64,000 nt of DNA from Paraburkholderia sp. FT54 (GTDB lineage: Bacteria; Pseudomonadota; Gammaproteobacteria; Burkholderiales; Burkholderiaceae). The notes below the pieces were generated by a model. It saw only the letters and a list, made by a program, of their open reading frames with translations. It ran no database searches and had not been told where the DNA came from. The translations under genes and the position numbers were made by a program. The stretch spans positions 2,790,001-2,854,000 of the forward strand of contig NZ_CP134195.1 of NCBI RefSeq assembly GCF_031585635.1, in the 5' to 3' direction. Shown one piece after another: positions 16,059-24,915 of this stretch (position 1 is the first letter of the stretch; each line of letters starts with the position of its first letter).

Positions 16059-16541
16059 TTGAATTTCGAACACCTTATCCAGATCAACGATCCGTTGAAT
16101 CCGTTTGTCGAATCGATGACCCGCGAGCAGTTGTGGGAAGGTCTCGTGCTGCGCGCCGAACAGCCGCAACTGTTCGTGATGGGGCTCGACAGTTGCACGA
16201 TCCTTTCGCGCGAAGGCAATGTGCTCGAACGGGAGCTGCATTATGGCCAGGCCACGGTGCGCGACCGCGTCACGCTGGAGGAAAGCCAGAGCGTGCGCTA
16301 CGACATTCTGCAGACGGCCGACTACGTAGGCGGCTCGCTCACCATGACCATCGAGCAACCGGACGAACTGCAGTTGTTCCTGCGCTTCGAGTACGCCACT
16401 ACGCTGCCCGAATCGACCGATCCCGACGCGCATCAGACGCAGGAGATCGTGAAGTCGGCGTATCGGGAAAACGATATCGATACCGTTCGGCTGATTCGTC
16501 AGTACGTGCAAGCGAAGCAGGAGCCCGGCACGTTGCATTGA
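16059..16541 (+). CDS. AtaL-like SRPBCC protein (DUF1857), TTG start
   Basis: The product is 160 residues starting at a TTG that follows AGGAAG; no ATG fits. The sequence (MNFEHLIQINDPLNPFVESM near the N-terminus, RDRVTLEESQSVRYDILQTA in the middle) matches the DUF1857/AtaL group of the START-like SRPBCC superfamily, which has a hydrophobic ligand cavity. Function is not established. It lies 24 bases after the OsmC gene, hinting at a two-gene unit. Confidence 0.75.
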   Translation: MNFEHLIQINDPLNPFVESMTREQLWEGLVLRAEQPQLFVMGLDSCTILSREGNVLERELHYGQATVRDRVTLEESQSVRYDILQTADYVGGSLTMTIEQPDELQLFLRFEYATTLPESTDPDAHQTQEIVKSAYRENDIDTVRLIRQYVQAKQEPGTLH

Positions 16542-16685
16542 ATGTCGCGCGGGCACCTCGCCCGCCGTTGAGCGCAAGATCGCCGAACGACATGGCGGTC
16601 TTGCTGCAGACTCCCCTCGCCGTTCCGCCTTTTACCCTCTCAGACTATCGAAACTCAGATCCGATCAATTTCTCTTTCTTGGAAA

Positions 16686-16700
16686 TGGGAATGGTTATCA
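16686..16700. promoter_or_regulatory. Fur-box-like site upstream of hemP
   Basis: TGGGAATGGTTATCA fits the 7-1-7 Fur pattern with three mismatches, 41 bases before the hemP ATG and within an A/T-rich promoter stretch. hemP genes are usually Fur-controlled. Confidence 0.6.
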
Positions 16701-16740
16701 TTTAAAATTAATCCATCGAATCGACCGACAGCTAAAACGA

Positions 16741-17001
16741 ATGACCGATCTCACGCGCCCTTCCACACTCAGCCTGCGCCGCCCGGCGGCCGCGCTGACC
16801 AGCCGTCCGAAATTGTCGACGGCAACGGTAGCCGGTCAGAAACCTGGCGCGGATCGTACCAACGGTTCGGGCGAGACGTCGGAGCGGGTCGTACGCAGCG
16901 ACGCGTTGCTGCAAGGACATAACCACGTCAGCATCGTGCATAACGGCGAGACCTACCAACTGCGTGCCACGCGCTTAGGCAAGCTGATCCTGACGAAGTA
17001 G
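16741..17001 (+). CDS. hemP: Hemin uptake protein HemP
   Basis: The product is 86 residues. The C-terminal 35 (RVVRSDALLQGHNHVSIVHN then GETYQLRATRLGKLILTK) match the HemP domain: S-x-x-L-L-x-G, IxHNGxxYxLRxTRxGKLILTK. The N-terminal half is a low-complexity basic/Ser/Thr extension. In Burkholderia HemP is iron-regulated and promotes expression of haem-uptake genes. No haem receptor follows here, so it stands as a monocistronic iron-responsive gene. Confidence 0.88.
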   Translation: MTDLTRPSTLSLRRPAAALTSRPKLSTATVAGQKPGADRTNGSGETSERVVRSDALLQGHNHVSIVHNGETYQLRATRLGKLILTK

Positions 17002-17067
17002 GAACGAACAGAAGTAAGTACCGGGTATTGTGGGGACCACCTCCCAGAGAGGTGTTGGGCAGTAGCC

Positions 17068-17150
17068 AGCCACGACGGCTTGCACGTGAGAACTAGACCC
17101 CTTCGTGCAGACACCAAGCCAGCCGTCGCAGCAAGCCAGGCCGCTTTTTT
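17068..17150 (+). ncRNA. Candidate structured RNA downstream of hemP
   Basis: An imperfect long hairpin is visible. CGAC-GGCTTG-CACG near 17073-17087 can pair with CGTG, CAAGCC and GTCG segments near 17104-17128. A TTTTTTT run ends at 17150, and GTGAGAAC (17086-17093) recurs inverted as GTTCTCAC (17153-17160). No coding frame explains it. It could be the 3' end of the hemP transcript or a separate small RNA. Confidence 0.3.
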
Positions 17151-17210
17151 TGGTTCTCACTCGATACGGCAACACGCGATAACGTGTGCCGCTCATGCGG
17201 AAAAAATGGA

Positions 17211-17245
17211 AAAGCCGTGGGATGCTGTCATCTCCACGGCTTTTT
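17211..17245. terminator. Bidirectional terminator between hemP and ftrD
   Basis: Stem AAAGCCGTGG / CCACGGCTTT with a 13-base loop and TTTTT following. It sits between converging transcripts from hemP and ftrABCD. Confidence 0.8.
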
Positions 17246-17289
17246 GTTTGTGGCGGCGTCGGCTACCGTGACCGCAAGCGTTGAATGCG

Positions 17290-18696
17290 TTACTTCGAGG
17301 CCCAGCCCCAGAACATCAACCACCATGCGCTATCAACCACGGCCAGCGCCGCGGCGACCCATACCATCGCGAGGCCGCGCTGAATGAAGCGCTCGCTATA
17401 GCGACGCGTCACGAGCCAGGCGAGCCACGCGCTCCACAGATTGGCAATCGCCAGAATCGCGATGCGCATATCCGACGCCCACCACAACGACACATGTTCC
17501 GCGCGCAACAGCGACAGCGTGGTAGCGGACAGGCCGAGAAACACGCCCGCGCCGGCAATCGGAATCAGCCCTTGCGTCAAATGATGCAGACGCACGGCAT
17601 TGAAGCGCCCCAGCATGCGGGTCGCGCCCATGAGCAGCAGCAGTAGCGCGGTGCCGTACACGAGCGCTGTGGCGAGGATGTAGCCGATCACCATCGTGCC
17701 GTCGAGCCACGAAAACACGTCGTTCTGCTCGGGGTAGTGCGTGAACAGGAACCACGGCGCGTTGGTGTCGAGCGGCCACGTGATGTCGTGATCGACCAGC
17801 CAGTTCGCGAAGAACATTTTCAGATCGACGAACCAGCGCGATGCGGTCCAGTGGAACGCGCCGATCGCGATGCCGAGCAGACCGTACAGGATCAACGCGG
17901 TATCCCACGGGTTGGCCCGCTTGTCGCCCAACTGCACCACTTCCGACGACGGCGCGCGCCACGTCAACGCGATCGCATCGCGGTGCCCGCTGCAACGGCC
18001 GCACATATGGCAGTCCGACGCGCCCTTCATATTGCGCAACGGCACGAGCGGCGCGCAATTGATCGGAATCACGCGATGCCCATGCTCGCCGTTCTTGTAG
18101 GAACGGCGCCATGCGTCTTCATCGACCTTGTAGTGGAACGGCGCGAGCCGCGCCAGCAGCGAGAAAACCCCGTTGACGGGGCACAGATACTTGCACCAGA
18201 CACGCTTCTCGCGTCCGTATAGCAAGCCGATGATCATCGCAGCGAAAGTCGAGCCGCCCAACACCAGCAGCACGGCTTTCGGATACTGGTAGACGCTCAC
18301 CATCTGACCGTAGATGGTGGTGATGCCGAACGCGACGAACGGCCAGCCGCCCCAGCGCATCCAGCGCGGAATCGCCCAGCCCCGCCCGTATTTGCTGGCG
18401 AACTCGGCGAGCGCGCCTTCGGGGCACAGCACGCCACACCAGACGCGGCCAAGCATGACCATCGAGAGCAACACGAACGGCCACCAGATACCCCAGAACA
18501 CGAACTGAGCGGCGAGCGTCAGGTTGTTCCACAGGTGCGCCGCGTCGTCCGGCAGCGGCATCACCGCCGGCACCAGAATCAGAAACGCGTACACCGCGAC
18601 CACGACCCACTGAATGCCGCGAATCGCGGCACCGTGACGCTGCATCCACTGACCGGCCGCCGCGAGGCGGCCCGGACGGGTCATGAGCGTGCTCAT
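17290..18696 (-). CDS. ftrD: FtrD, polyferredoxin-like membrane Fe-S protein of the ferrous iron transporter
   Basis: The product is 468 residues with several membrane helices and three cysteine groups: VWCGVLCPEGAL, VWCKYLCPVNGVF and CHMCGRCSGHRDA. These are typical of NapH/CcoG-like ferredoxin proteins. In the Bordetella/Burkholderia FtrABCD system FtrD is thought to accept the electron released when FtrB oxidises Fe(II) before FtrC transport. Its ATG overlaps the ftrC stop by four bases (ATGA). It is the last gene of the operon, ending at the 17211-17245 terminator. Confidence 0.88.
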   Translation of the reverse strand: MSTLMTRPGRLAAAGQWMQRHGAAIRGIQWVVVAVYAFLILVPAVMPLPDDAAHLWNNLTLAAQFVFWGIWWPFVLLSMVMLGRVWCGVLCPEGALAEFASKYGRGWAIPRWMRWGGWPFVAFGITTIYGQMVSVYQYPKAVLLVLGGSTFAAMIIGLLYGREKRVWCKYLCPVNGVFSLLARLAPFHYKVDEDAWRRSYKNGEHGHRVIPINCAPLVPLRNMKGASDCHMCGRCSGHRDAIALTWRAPSSEVVQLGDKRANPWDTALILYGLLGIAIGAFHWTASRWFVDLKMFFANWLVDHDITWPLDTNAPWFLFTHYPEQNDVFSWLDGTMVIGYILATALVYGTALLLLLMGATRMLGRFNAVRLHHLTQGLIPIAGAGVFLGLSATTLSLLRAEHVSLWWASDMRIAILAIANLWSAWLAWLVTRRYSERFIQRGLAMVWVAAALAVVDSAWWLMFWGWASK

Positions 18697-19538
18697 GCCG
18701 CGCGCCCAGCGGCTTGCCGCGCCGGCTTGCGATTCGCGCGGCGCAGCAGCAGATAGACCACCGCCCAGTACGCTACGTAGGCGATCAGATTCATCAGCGC
18801 CGGATGAGCGCGATAGCCGGTGAGCGTCGCGACCAGCGAACCGAAAGTGCTCGAATCATCGAGGATCATCGACGAATTCCACATCTGGTCGACGATCGTC
18901 GGCAGGATTTCCTTGTCGATCAGCTTGTCGACGCCGGTCTGGAACAGTCCAGCGCCGAGGAACAGCAGCATGATTTCCGTGATGCGGAAAAAGAGCCGCC
19001 ACGAGAAGATCTTGCCGCCCAGTTGCAGCACGTAGAAGGTCAGCAAGGCGAGCGCCAGGCCGATCACGACCGCGAGCATCTGGCTCGCGCCAACGTGACC
19101 CGACTGGCCGAAGCCGAGGCCGTACAGAAAGATCACCGTCTCGCTGCCCTCACGCGCGATCGCCAGCGCCACCAGCAAGGCGACGCCCCACCAGTTCGAA
19201 TCGCGATGGCTCTTTTGCAGCGACTGTTCCATGTCGCGCTTGAGCGTGCGGCCGTGCTGCTTCATCCACAGCACCATCTGCACGATCAGCACGCAGGCGA
19301 TCAGCACCATCGCGGTCTGGAAATAATCCTGCGCGTCACCGGAGAGCACTTCGGTGAAACCGACCAGCGCCGCGCCGAGCGCCACCGCCGCGATCACACC
19401 GGCCGCCACGCCGCCCCACAGGTACGGCAAACCGCGGCGCGCGTCATCGTCGCCATTTTTCAGCCACGCGTACAGGATGCCGACGACCAGCAACGCCTCG
19501 ACACTTTCCCGCCACACAATGAATAGAATCTGACCCAT
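18693..19538 (-). CDS. ftrC: FtrC, FTR1-family iron permease
   Basis: The product is 281 residues from the ATG at 19538, which has a GGGAGAG ribosome site. Both iron-binding RExxE motifs of FTR1/EfeU permeases are visible: Arg10-Glu11-x-x-Glu14 (WRESVEALLVVG) and Arg129-Glu130-x-x-Glu133 (REGSETVIFLYG), within about seven membrane helices. It imports iron across the inner membrane in concert with ftrA, ftrB and ftrD, which flank it. Confidence 0.93.
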   Translation of the reverse strand: MGQILFIVWRESVEALLVVGILYAWLKNGDDDARRGLPYLWGGVAAGVIAAVALGAALVGFTEVLSGDAQDYFQTAMVLIACVLIVQMVLWMKQHGRTLKRDMEQSLQKSHRDSNWWGVALLVALAIAREGSETVIFLYGLGFGQSGHVGASQMLAVVIGLALALLTFYVLQLGGKIFSWRLFFRITEIMLLFLGAGLFQTGVDKLIDKEILPTIVDQMWNSSMILDDSSTFGSLVATLTGYRAHPALMNLIAYVAYWAVVYLLLRRANRKPARQAAGRAA

Positions 19539-19612
19539 CAAGCTCTCCCTCTGCCTGCTTCTGCTTCCAGCGAGCGGGCCTGATGACGGCCGGCGCTCGC
19601 GTCCCAAGCCCA

Positions 19613-19945
19613 CTACTTCGCGACGATGACGCCCTGCGCCTGCTGGTGGAAATCGTCGAAAAACTTGTATTCGCCCGGTTCGAGCGGCGCGATCACGACG
19701 AACGAATCCGCGCCCGGCGCCAACACCTTTTCTTTGCGCAACTGCACGCTTTCGAATTCGGCCGCGCCTTTGCCCGTGTTGCGCACTTCGATCTTGATAC
19801 GCTGCCCCGCCGGCACTTCGATGCGGGCCGGGTTGAGCTTGCCGTCGCTCATTTCCAGCCTGAAGGTCGGCAGGTCGGCTGCGTGGGCCGCGCCCGCCAG
19901 CAAAACCGTGGCGGCGAAGATCGCAATCTTTCGGTTGATTCTCAT
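19613..19945 (-). CDS. ftrB: FtrB, periplasmic cupredoxin-like protein of the ferrous iron transporter
   Basis: The product is 110 residues from the ATG at 19945, with a GGAAGGG ribosome site and a clear signal peptide ending GAAHA-A. The remainder is a cupredoxin fold (IEVPAGQRIKIEVRNTGKGA; LEPGEYKFFDDFHQQAQGVI). It has no Cys, so it is not a classical blue-copper site. In Bordetella FtrB is proposed to act as a ferroxidase handing Fe(III) to FtrC. It lies between ftrA and ftrC with short gaps. Confidence 0.88.
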   Translation of the reverse strand: MRINRKIAIFAATVLLAGAAHAADLPTFRLEMSDGKLNPARIEVPAGQRIKIEVRNTGKGAAEFESVQLRKEKVLAPGADSFVVIAPLEPGEYKFFDDFHQQAQGVIVAK

Positions 19946-20086
19946 TAGCCCTTCCGGAAAACGCGGCGCCTCGACGGTGGACCGCCGACGCGCCGCCTGC
20001 TGCATTGGCTCGTTCAGCCTCATTCAGTCACCCACTCATGCGCGGCCAGGCGCTAAAGCGTGGTCACACGTGATGACGCGCGGCAA

Positions 20087-20635
20087 TCAGTAGCCGCCCT
20101 TCTTGCCGATGCCGGCGAAGGTGAAATCGTATTCGAGCGTGATCGGCTTGAACCACGGGCCCACGCCGGTTTCCTTGTCGACGTGGCGGCCGAAAGCCAT
20201 ATGGCCCGTTTGCATCGGCGCCTCGACGATCATCTTCAGGTGGTATTTGCCCGGGCCTTGCAGCTTGACGTTGTCGCCGTAGTGCGGGCCGTCGTTGGCG
20301 ACCATCGCCATCAGGTCGCCCTTCTGCTTTTGGGTCGAACCGGCTTTCGTCAGTTCATAGTGCACTTGCAGATACGGCATCCAGTCGCCTTCGGCGAAAC
20401 CGGTCGGATTGTTCTTGACCGCGTGAATGTCCGCTTCGAGGTGGATGTCCGAATCCGAGGCTTTGCGCATCATGCCTTCGGGTTCCATCGTGATCGGCTG
20501 CAGATAGACCGCGTTGATTTCCATGCCGCCATGAATCTGCTGCTTGCCGATCGGATATTCCGCCGCCGTCGCCGAGAAAGCCGCGACCGCGGCCACCGCT
20601 GCTGCGCCACCTCGCACAAATGAAGAAATCCGCAT
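20087..20635 (-). CDS. ftrA: FtrA, P19/Tp34-family periplasmic iron-binding protein
   Basis: The product is 182 residues with a signal peptide ending near residue 25 (SATAA-E). Motifs of the P19/Tp34 family are present: ASDSDIHLEADIHAV, GDWMPYLQVHYEL, and MVANDGPHYGDNVKLQGPGK, containing the Met/His ligands for copper and iron. It is the first gene of ftrA-B-C-D. The 330-base region upstream, to the 3' end of uvrB, holds a Fur-like site at 20764-20782 and no further gene. Confidence 0.92.
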   Translation of the reverse strand: MRISSFVRGGAAAVAAVAAFSATAAEYPIGKQQIHGGMEINAVYLQPITMEPEGMMRKASDSDIHLEADIHAVKNNPTGFAEGDWMPYLQVHYELTKAGSTQKQKGDLMAMVANDGPHYGDNVKLQGPGKYHLKMIVEAPMQTGHMAFGRHVDKETGVGPWFKPITLEYDFTFAGIGKKGGY

Positions 20636-20763
20636 TGAAACTCCTTATTTTTATCAGACTGGAATCGAATCCATTGGAACAGCGCGTCGCGCATGCCTCG
20701 ATGCAGCGGCCGCGGACGTCGAGCACCGCGATCGATTGCCAGTCAAGCGGCAGTACGAACGTT

Positions 20764-20782
20764 AATGCGAACCATTCTCAAT
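20764..20782. promoter_or_regulatory. Fur-box-like site upstream of ftrA
   Basis: Read on the minus strand it is ATTGAGAATGGTTCGCATT, a 9-1-9 dyad resembling the bfd site at 10665-10683; the right arms share TTCGCATT. It lies about 130 bases before the ftrA start and predicts iron repression. Confidence 0.55.
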
Positions 20783-20965
20783 ATTGGTTGAGTTTATCAT
20801 CGATCTCGGGGGAGAACAAATCAGAACGCACGCAAAGCCTGGTGGAGGCAGGGTCTTAAGTCAGTCTTAAGAAAATGCTGGGACGCAAACGATGCGATGC
20901 CGGCGGGCGCCAGACATCAATTGACAGGGCGCGGCGCGTTGCCGCTCCCTGAAGCGGGGGATGAA

Positions 20966-23059
20966 TCAGTCGACGCCGGCCACGTGATCGCCGACGTTCG
21001 CGCCGAACACGCGCTGGCGCAGCAACGCAAGCTGGTCGCGGGTCTGCGCGGCTTTCTCGAACTCGAGGTTCTTGGCGTGCTCCATCATCTGCTTTTCGAG
21101 ACGCTTGAGTTCCTTGGCGAGCTGTTTCTCGGACATGTCTTCGAATTTCGCGCGCGCTTGCTGTTCCTTCAGTTCGGCGCGGGCGTCGTCGACGTTGTAC
21201 ACGCCGTCGATAATGTCGCGGATACGCTTGACCACCCCGCGCGGCGTAATGCCGTTCTCGAGATTGAAGGCGATCTGTTTGTTACGTCGGCGCTCGGTTT
21301 CGTCGATGGCGCGGCGCATCGAGTCGGTGACCTTGTCCGCGTAGAGAATGGCCTTGCCGTTCACATTCCGCGCCGCCCGGCCGATGGTCTGGATCAGCGA
21401 GCGCTCGGCGCGCAGAAAACCTTCCTTGTCCGCATCGAGAATCGCGACCAGCGACACTTCCGGGATATCCAGCCCTTCGCGCAACAGGTTGATCCCCACC
21501 AGCACGTCGAAGGTGCCCAGCCGCAGATCGCGGATGATTTCGACCCGCTCCACCGTGTCGATGTCGCTGTGCAGATAACGCACCTTGACACCGTGGTCGG
21601 CCAGGAACTCGGTCAACTGCTCGGCCATGCGCTTGGTCAGCACCGTGACCAGCACGCGGTCGCCTACCTTGACGCGCTCGTTGATCTCGCCCAGCACGTC
21701 GTCGACCTGGCTGCGCGCCGGGCGCACCTCGATTTCCGGATCGACGAGGCCGGTTGGACGCACCAGCTGCTCCGCCACCTGTCCCGCCGTCTTCTGCTCG
21801 TAATCCGCAGGCGTGGCTGAGACGAACACCACCTGACGCATCTTGCGTTCGAACTCGTTGAACTTGAGCGGCCGGTTATCGAGCGCCGACGGCAGACGGA
21901 AACCGTAGTCGACGAGATTCTCCTTACGCGCCCGGTCGCCGTTATACATGCCGTTCAACTGGCCGATCAGCACGTGCGACTCGTCGAGCATCATGATCGC
22001 GTCCGCCGGCAGGTAATCGACCAGCGTAGGCGGAGGTTCGCCCGGCGCCGCGCCCGAAAAATGCCGCGAGTAATTCTCGATGCCTTTGCAGAAGCCGAGC
22101 TCCTGTAGCATTTCCAGATCAAAGCGGGTGCGCTGCTCGAGCCGCTGCGCTTCGACCAGCTTTCCGCTGCTATAGAAGAATTCGAGCCGCTCGCGCAGTT
22201 CGCTCTTGATCGTTTCGACCGCGCGCACCACGGTATCGCGCGGCGTCACATAGTGCGACGACGGATACACCGTAAAACGCGGAATCTTCTGACGCACGCG
22301 GCCAGTAAGCGGATCGAACAGTTGCAGCGTTTCGACCTCGTCGTCGAACAGTTCGACGCGCACCGCCATCTCGGCGTGCTCGGCCGGAAAAATGTCGATC
22401 GTGTCGCCGCGCACGCGGAACGAGCCGCGCTGGAAGTCGGCCTCGTTACGGTTGTACTGCATCGCGATCAGCCGCGCGATGATGTCGCGTTGACCGAGCT
22501 TGTCGCCGGTGCGCAGGGTCAGAATCATCTGGTGATATTCGGACGGATTGCCGATACCGTAAATGGCCGACACCGTCGCCACGATCACCACGTCGCGCCG
22601 CTCCATCAGGCTCTTGGTGGCCGACAGCCGCATCTGTTCGATGTGCTCGTTGATCGACGAATCCTTCTCGATGAACAGGTCGCGCTGCGGCACGTACGCT
22701 TCCGGCTGGTAGTAGTCGTAGTACGAGACGAAGTACTCGACCGCATTGCGCGGGAAGAATTCGCGGAACTCCGAATAGAGCTGCGCGGCGAGCGTCTTGT
22801 TCGGCGCGAACACGATGGCCGGGCGGCCCAGCCGCGCGATCGTGTTGGCCATCGTGAAGGTCTTGCCCGAACCGGTCACGCCGAGCAGCGTCTGGAACGA
22901 CAGACCGTCCTCGACGCCTTCGACGAGCGTATCAATCGCCGTGGGCTGATCGCCGGCGGGCGGATACGGCTGGTAGAGCTGGAACGGCGAGTCTTCGAAG
23001 CGGACAAATTTGGATTCGTCGAGCGTCTCTTCGGCTTCAGTCAGATGTTGTTCGGACAT
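20966..23059 (-). CDS. uvrB: UvrB, excinuclease ABC subunit B
   Basis: The product is 697 residues. UvrB is the damage-verifying helicase-like subunit of nucleotide excision repair. It shows the Walker A motif GVTGSGKT (about 60-67), the [12 protein letters not shown] beta-hairpin that probes DNA, DESH, helicase motifs (GRAARNVNG), and the C-terminal UVR motif ([20 protein letters not shown]) that binds UvrA/UvrC. Length is normal. It is divergent from tyrB. I found no CTGT-N8-ACAG LexA box upstream. Confidence 0.98.
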   Translation of the reverse strand: MSEQHLTEAEETLDESKFVRFEDSPFQLYQPYPPAGDQPTAIDTLVEGVEDGLSFQTLLGVTGSGKTFTMANTIARLGRPAIVFAPNKTLAAQLYSEFREFFPRNAVEYFVSYYDYYQPEAYVPQRDLFIEKDSSINEHIEQMRLSATKSLMERRDVVIVATVSAIYGIGNPSEYHQMILTLRTGDKLGQRDIIARLIAMQYNRNEADFQRGSFRVRGDTIDIFPAEHAEMAVRVELFDDEVETLQLFDPLTGRVRQKIPRFTVYPSSHYVTPRDTVVRAVETIKSELRERLEFFYSSGKLVEAQRLEQRTRFDLEMLQELGFCKGIENYSRHFSGAAPGEPPPTLVDYLPADAIMMLDESHVLIGQLNGMYNGDRARKENLVDYGFRLPSALDNRPLKFNEFERKMRQVVFVSATPADYEQKTAGQVAEQLVRPTGLVDPEIEVRPARSQVDDVLGEINERVKVGDRVLVTVLTKRMAEQLTEFLADHGVKVRYLHSDIDTVERVEIIRDLRLGTFDVLVGINLLREGLDIPEVSLVAILDADKEGFLRAERSLIQTIGRAARNVNGKAILYADKVTDSMRRAIDETERRRNKQIAFNLENGITPRGVVKRIRDIIDGVYNVDDARAELKEQQARAKFEDMSEKQLAKELKRLEKQMMEHAKNLEFEKAAQTRDQLALLRQRVFGANVGDHVAGVD

Positions 23060-23505
23060 GTGGGCGGCACCGGGCCTTGGGCAAAGAACTATTCTAACGG
23101 GTTGCGGGAATCGAGGATCGAGCGGATCTGTGCAGGTTTTTGAGGTTTGCTCGGGCAGGTTGGGACGCGATTGTTGCGGCCCTTCGAAGTGTCGCGTGGG
23201 CTTGGCTCACGGCGACCGAACGGCCACAACGAGCCCTGATTCCCCGGCTGCGGGCCGCTTACCGGCTTCCTCCTGGCGGGCTGGCGAGCAGCGCCGCCAT
23301 TGCCAAGTGGCGCCGGAGTGCTTGTTTTTCAAGCAAAAAATTCTCCGCCAGCGGCCTGGTCGTCCGAAAACGGTCGTGAATTCGTTACAATGCCAAGTTG
23401 CGCTCGCTCGCCGTTGTCCATAGGCCGTCCGCGTTTTGCGTCGGACGCCGCTGGCCCGGCCTTGCGATCGAAGCCGCCCTCTTCTCACTACTGCTGCCCA
23501 TCATC
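23060..23505. other. Divergent promoter region between uvrB and tyrB
   Basis: No gene is supported here. The sequence TACAAT at 23386-23391 is a plausible -10 for tyrB. A hairpin GCTTG-TTTTT-CAAGC followed by AAAAAA lies near 23322-23342 and would act as a terminator only in an unusual orientation. No LexA box was found for uvrB. Confidence 0.4.
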
Positions 23506-24705
23506 ATGTCTCTGTTCTCCGCCGTCGAACTTGCTCCCCGCGACCCGATTCTGGGCCTGAACGAAGCCTTCAACGCCGATACGCGCACCACCAAGGTCAA
23601 CCTTGGCGTCGGCGTGTACTTCAACGAAGAAGGCAAGATTCCGCTGCTGCGCGCCGTGCGCGATGCCGAAAAGGCCCGCGTCGAAGCCGCGCTGCCGCGC
23701 GGGTATCTGCCGATCGAAGGCATTGCCGCCTACGATGCCGCCGTGCAGAAACTGCTGCTCGGCAACGACTCGCCGCTGATCGCAGCGGGTCGCGTCGTGA
23801 CGGCGCAAGCACTGGGCGGCACGGGCGCGCTGAAGATCGGCGCGGACTTCCTGAAGCGCCTGAACCCGAACGCCAAGGTCGCGATCAGCGATCCGAGCTG
23901 GGAAAACCACCGCGCGCTGTTCGAAAGCGCAGGCTTTGAAGTCGTCTCGTACCCGTACTACGACGCGCACACCCACGGCGTGAATTTCGACGCCATGTTG
24001 AACGCGCTTGACAGTTATGCAGCGGGCACGGTGGTCGTGCTGCACGCGTGCTGCCACAACCCGACTGGCGTGGACCTGAGCGTCGAGCAATGGAAGCAGA
24101 TTGTCGAAGTCGTCAAGGCGCGCAACCTGGTGCCGTTCCTCGACATCGCGTATCAAGGTTTCGGCGACAACATCGAAGCGGACGCTGCAGCCGTGCGTCT
24201 GTTCGCTGCGTCGGAACTGAACGTGTTCGTGTCGTCCTCGTTCTCGAAGTCGTTCTCGCTGTATGGCGAACGCGTCGGCGCCCTGTCGATCATCACGGCA
24301 AGCAAGGAAGAAGCTGCCCGCGTGCTGTCGCAACTGAAGCGCGTGATCCGCACGAACTACTCGAACCCGCCGACGCACGGCGGCTCCGTGGTCGCGGCCG
24401 TGCTCGCTTCGCCGGAACTGCGCGCCACGTGGGAAACGGAACTGGCCGAGATGCGTGACCGTATTCGCGCCATGCGCAACGGTCTGGTCGAACGCCTGAA
24501 GGCGAGCGGCGTGGACCGCGACTTCAGCTTCGTGAACGCGCAACGCGGCATGTTCTCCTACTCGGGTCTGACGGCGCCGCAAGTGGACCGTCTGCGCGAA
24601 GAATTCGGCATCTACGCCGTGAGCACGGGGCGCATCTGCGTGGCTGCGCTGAATACGCGCAACCTCGACGTGGTGGCCAACGCGGTCGCTCACGTGTTGA
24701 AGTAA
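23506..24705 (+). CDS. tyrB: Aromatic/aspartate amino acid aminotransferase (TyrB/AspC type)
   Basis: The product is 399 residues from the ATG at 23506; the open frame extends upstream without support. It is a class I fold-type PLP enzyme. Visible are NLGVGVYFNEEGKIPLLRAV, the ACCHNPTGVDLS segment with the PLP-contacting Asn, FLDIAYQGFGD, and the Schiff-base lysine Lys248 in SSSFSKSFSLYGER. It transfers amino groups between aspartate or aromatic amino acids and 2-oxoglutarate. A hairpin terminator follows at 24760. Confidence 0.93.
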   Translation: MSLFSAVELAPRDPILGLNEAFNADTRTTKVNLGVGVYFNEEGKIPLLRAVRDAEKARVEAALPRGYLPIEGIAAYDAAVQKLLLGNDSPLIAAGRVVTAQALGGTGALKIGADFLKRLNPNAKVAISDPSWENHRALFESAGFEVVSYPYYDAHTHGVNFDAMLNALDSYAAGTVVVLHACCHNPTGVDLSVEQWKQIVEVVKARNLVPFLDIAYQGFGDNIEADAAAVRLFAASELNVFVSSSFSKSFSLYGERVGALSIITASKEEAARVLSQLKRVIRTNYSNPPTHGGSVVAAVLASPELRATWETELAEMRDRIRAMRNGLVERLKASGVDRDFSFVNAQRGMFSYSGLTAPQVDRLREEFGIYAVSTGRICVAALNTRNLDVVANAVAHVLK

Positions 24706-24759
24706 GGTATTGGCGAGCGCGGGCATTTATTGCACGCGCTCTGCTGGAAATGCTTGTGG

Positions 24760-24790
24760 AAACGGCGCCCTTTCGGGCGCCGTTTCTGTT
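24760..24790 (+). terminator. Terminator-like hairpin after tyrB
   Basis: Eleven-base stem AAACGGCGCCC / GGGCGCCGTTT with a TTTC loop, then CTGTTTG. The stem is strong but the T-run is weak. Confidence 0.6.
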
Positions 24791-24915
24791 TGCGGCCTGA
24801 CGAGTCTGCGGCTTGTTGATTGCCGCTCGAGCAAAATCGTTCTCGATCCACCGCGGATTGCCACGATGACGGCGCTCCGCCTCGGTCATGCGCTGCTCAG
24901 ACTGCCGTGGCTCTT

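Noticed and set aside
23060..23505. LexA box for uvrB
   Set aside because: Scanned for CTGT-N8-ACAG on both strands and found none.
23488..24726. 412-codon open frame opposite tyrB
   Set aside because: Same antisense-shadow composition; tyrB has all family motifs.
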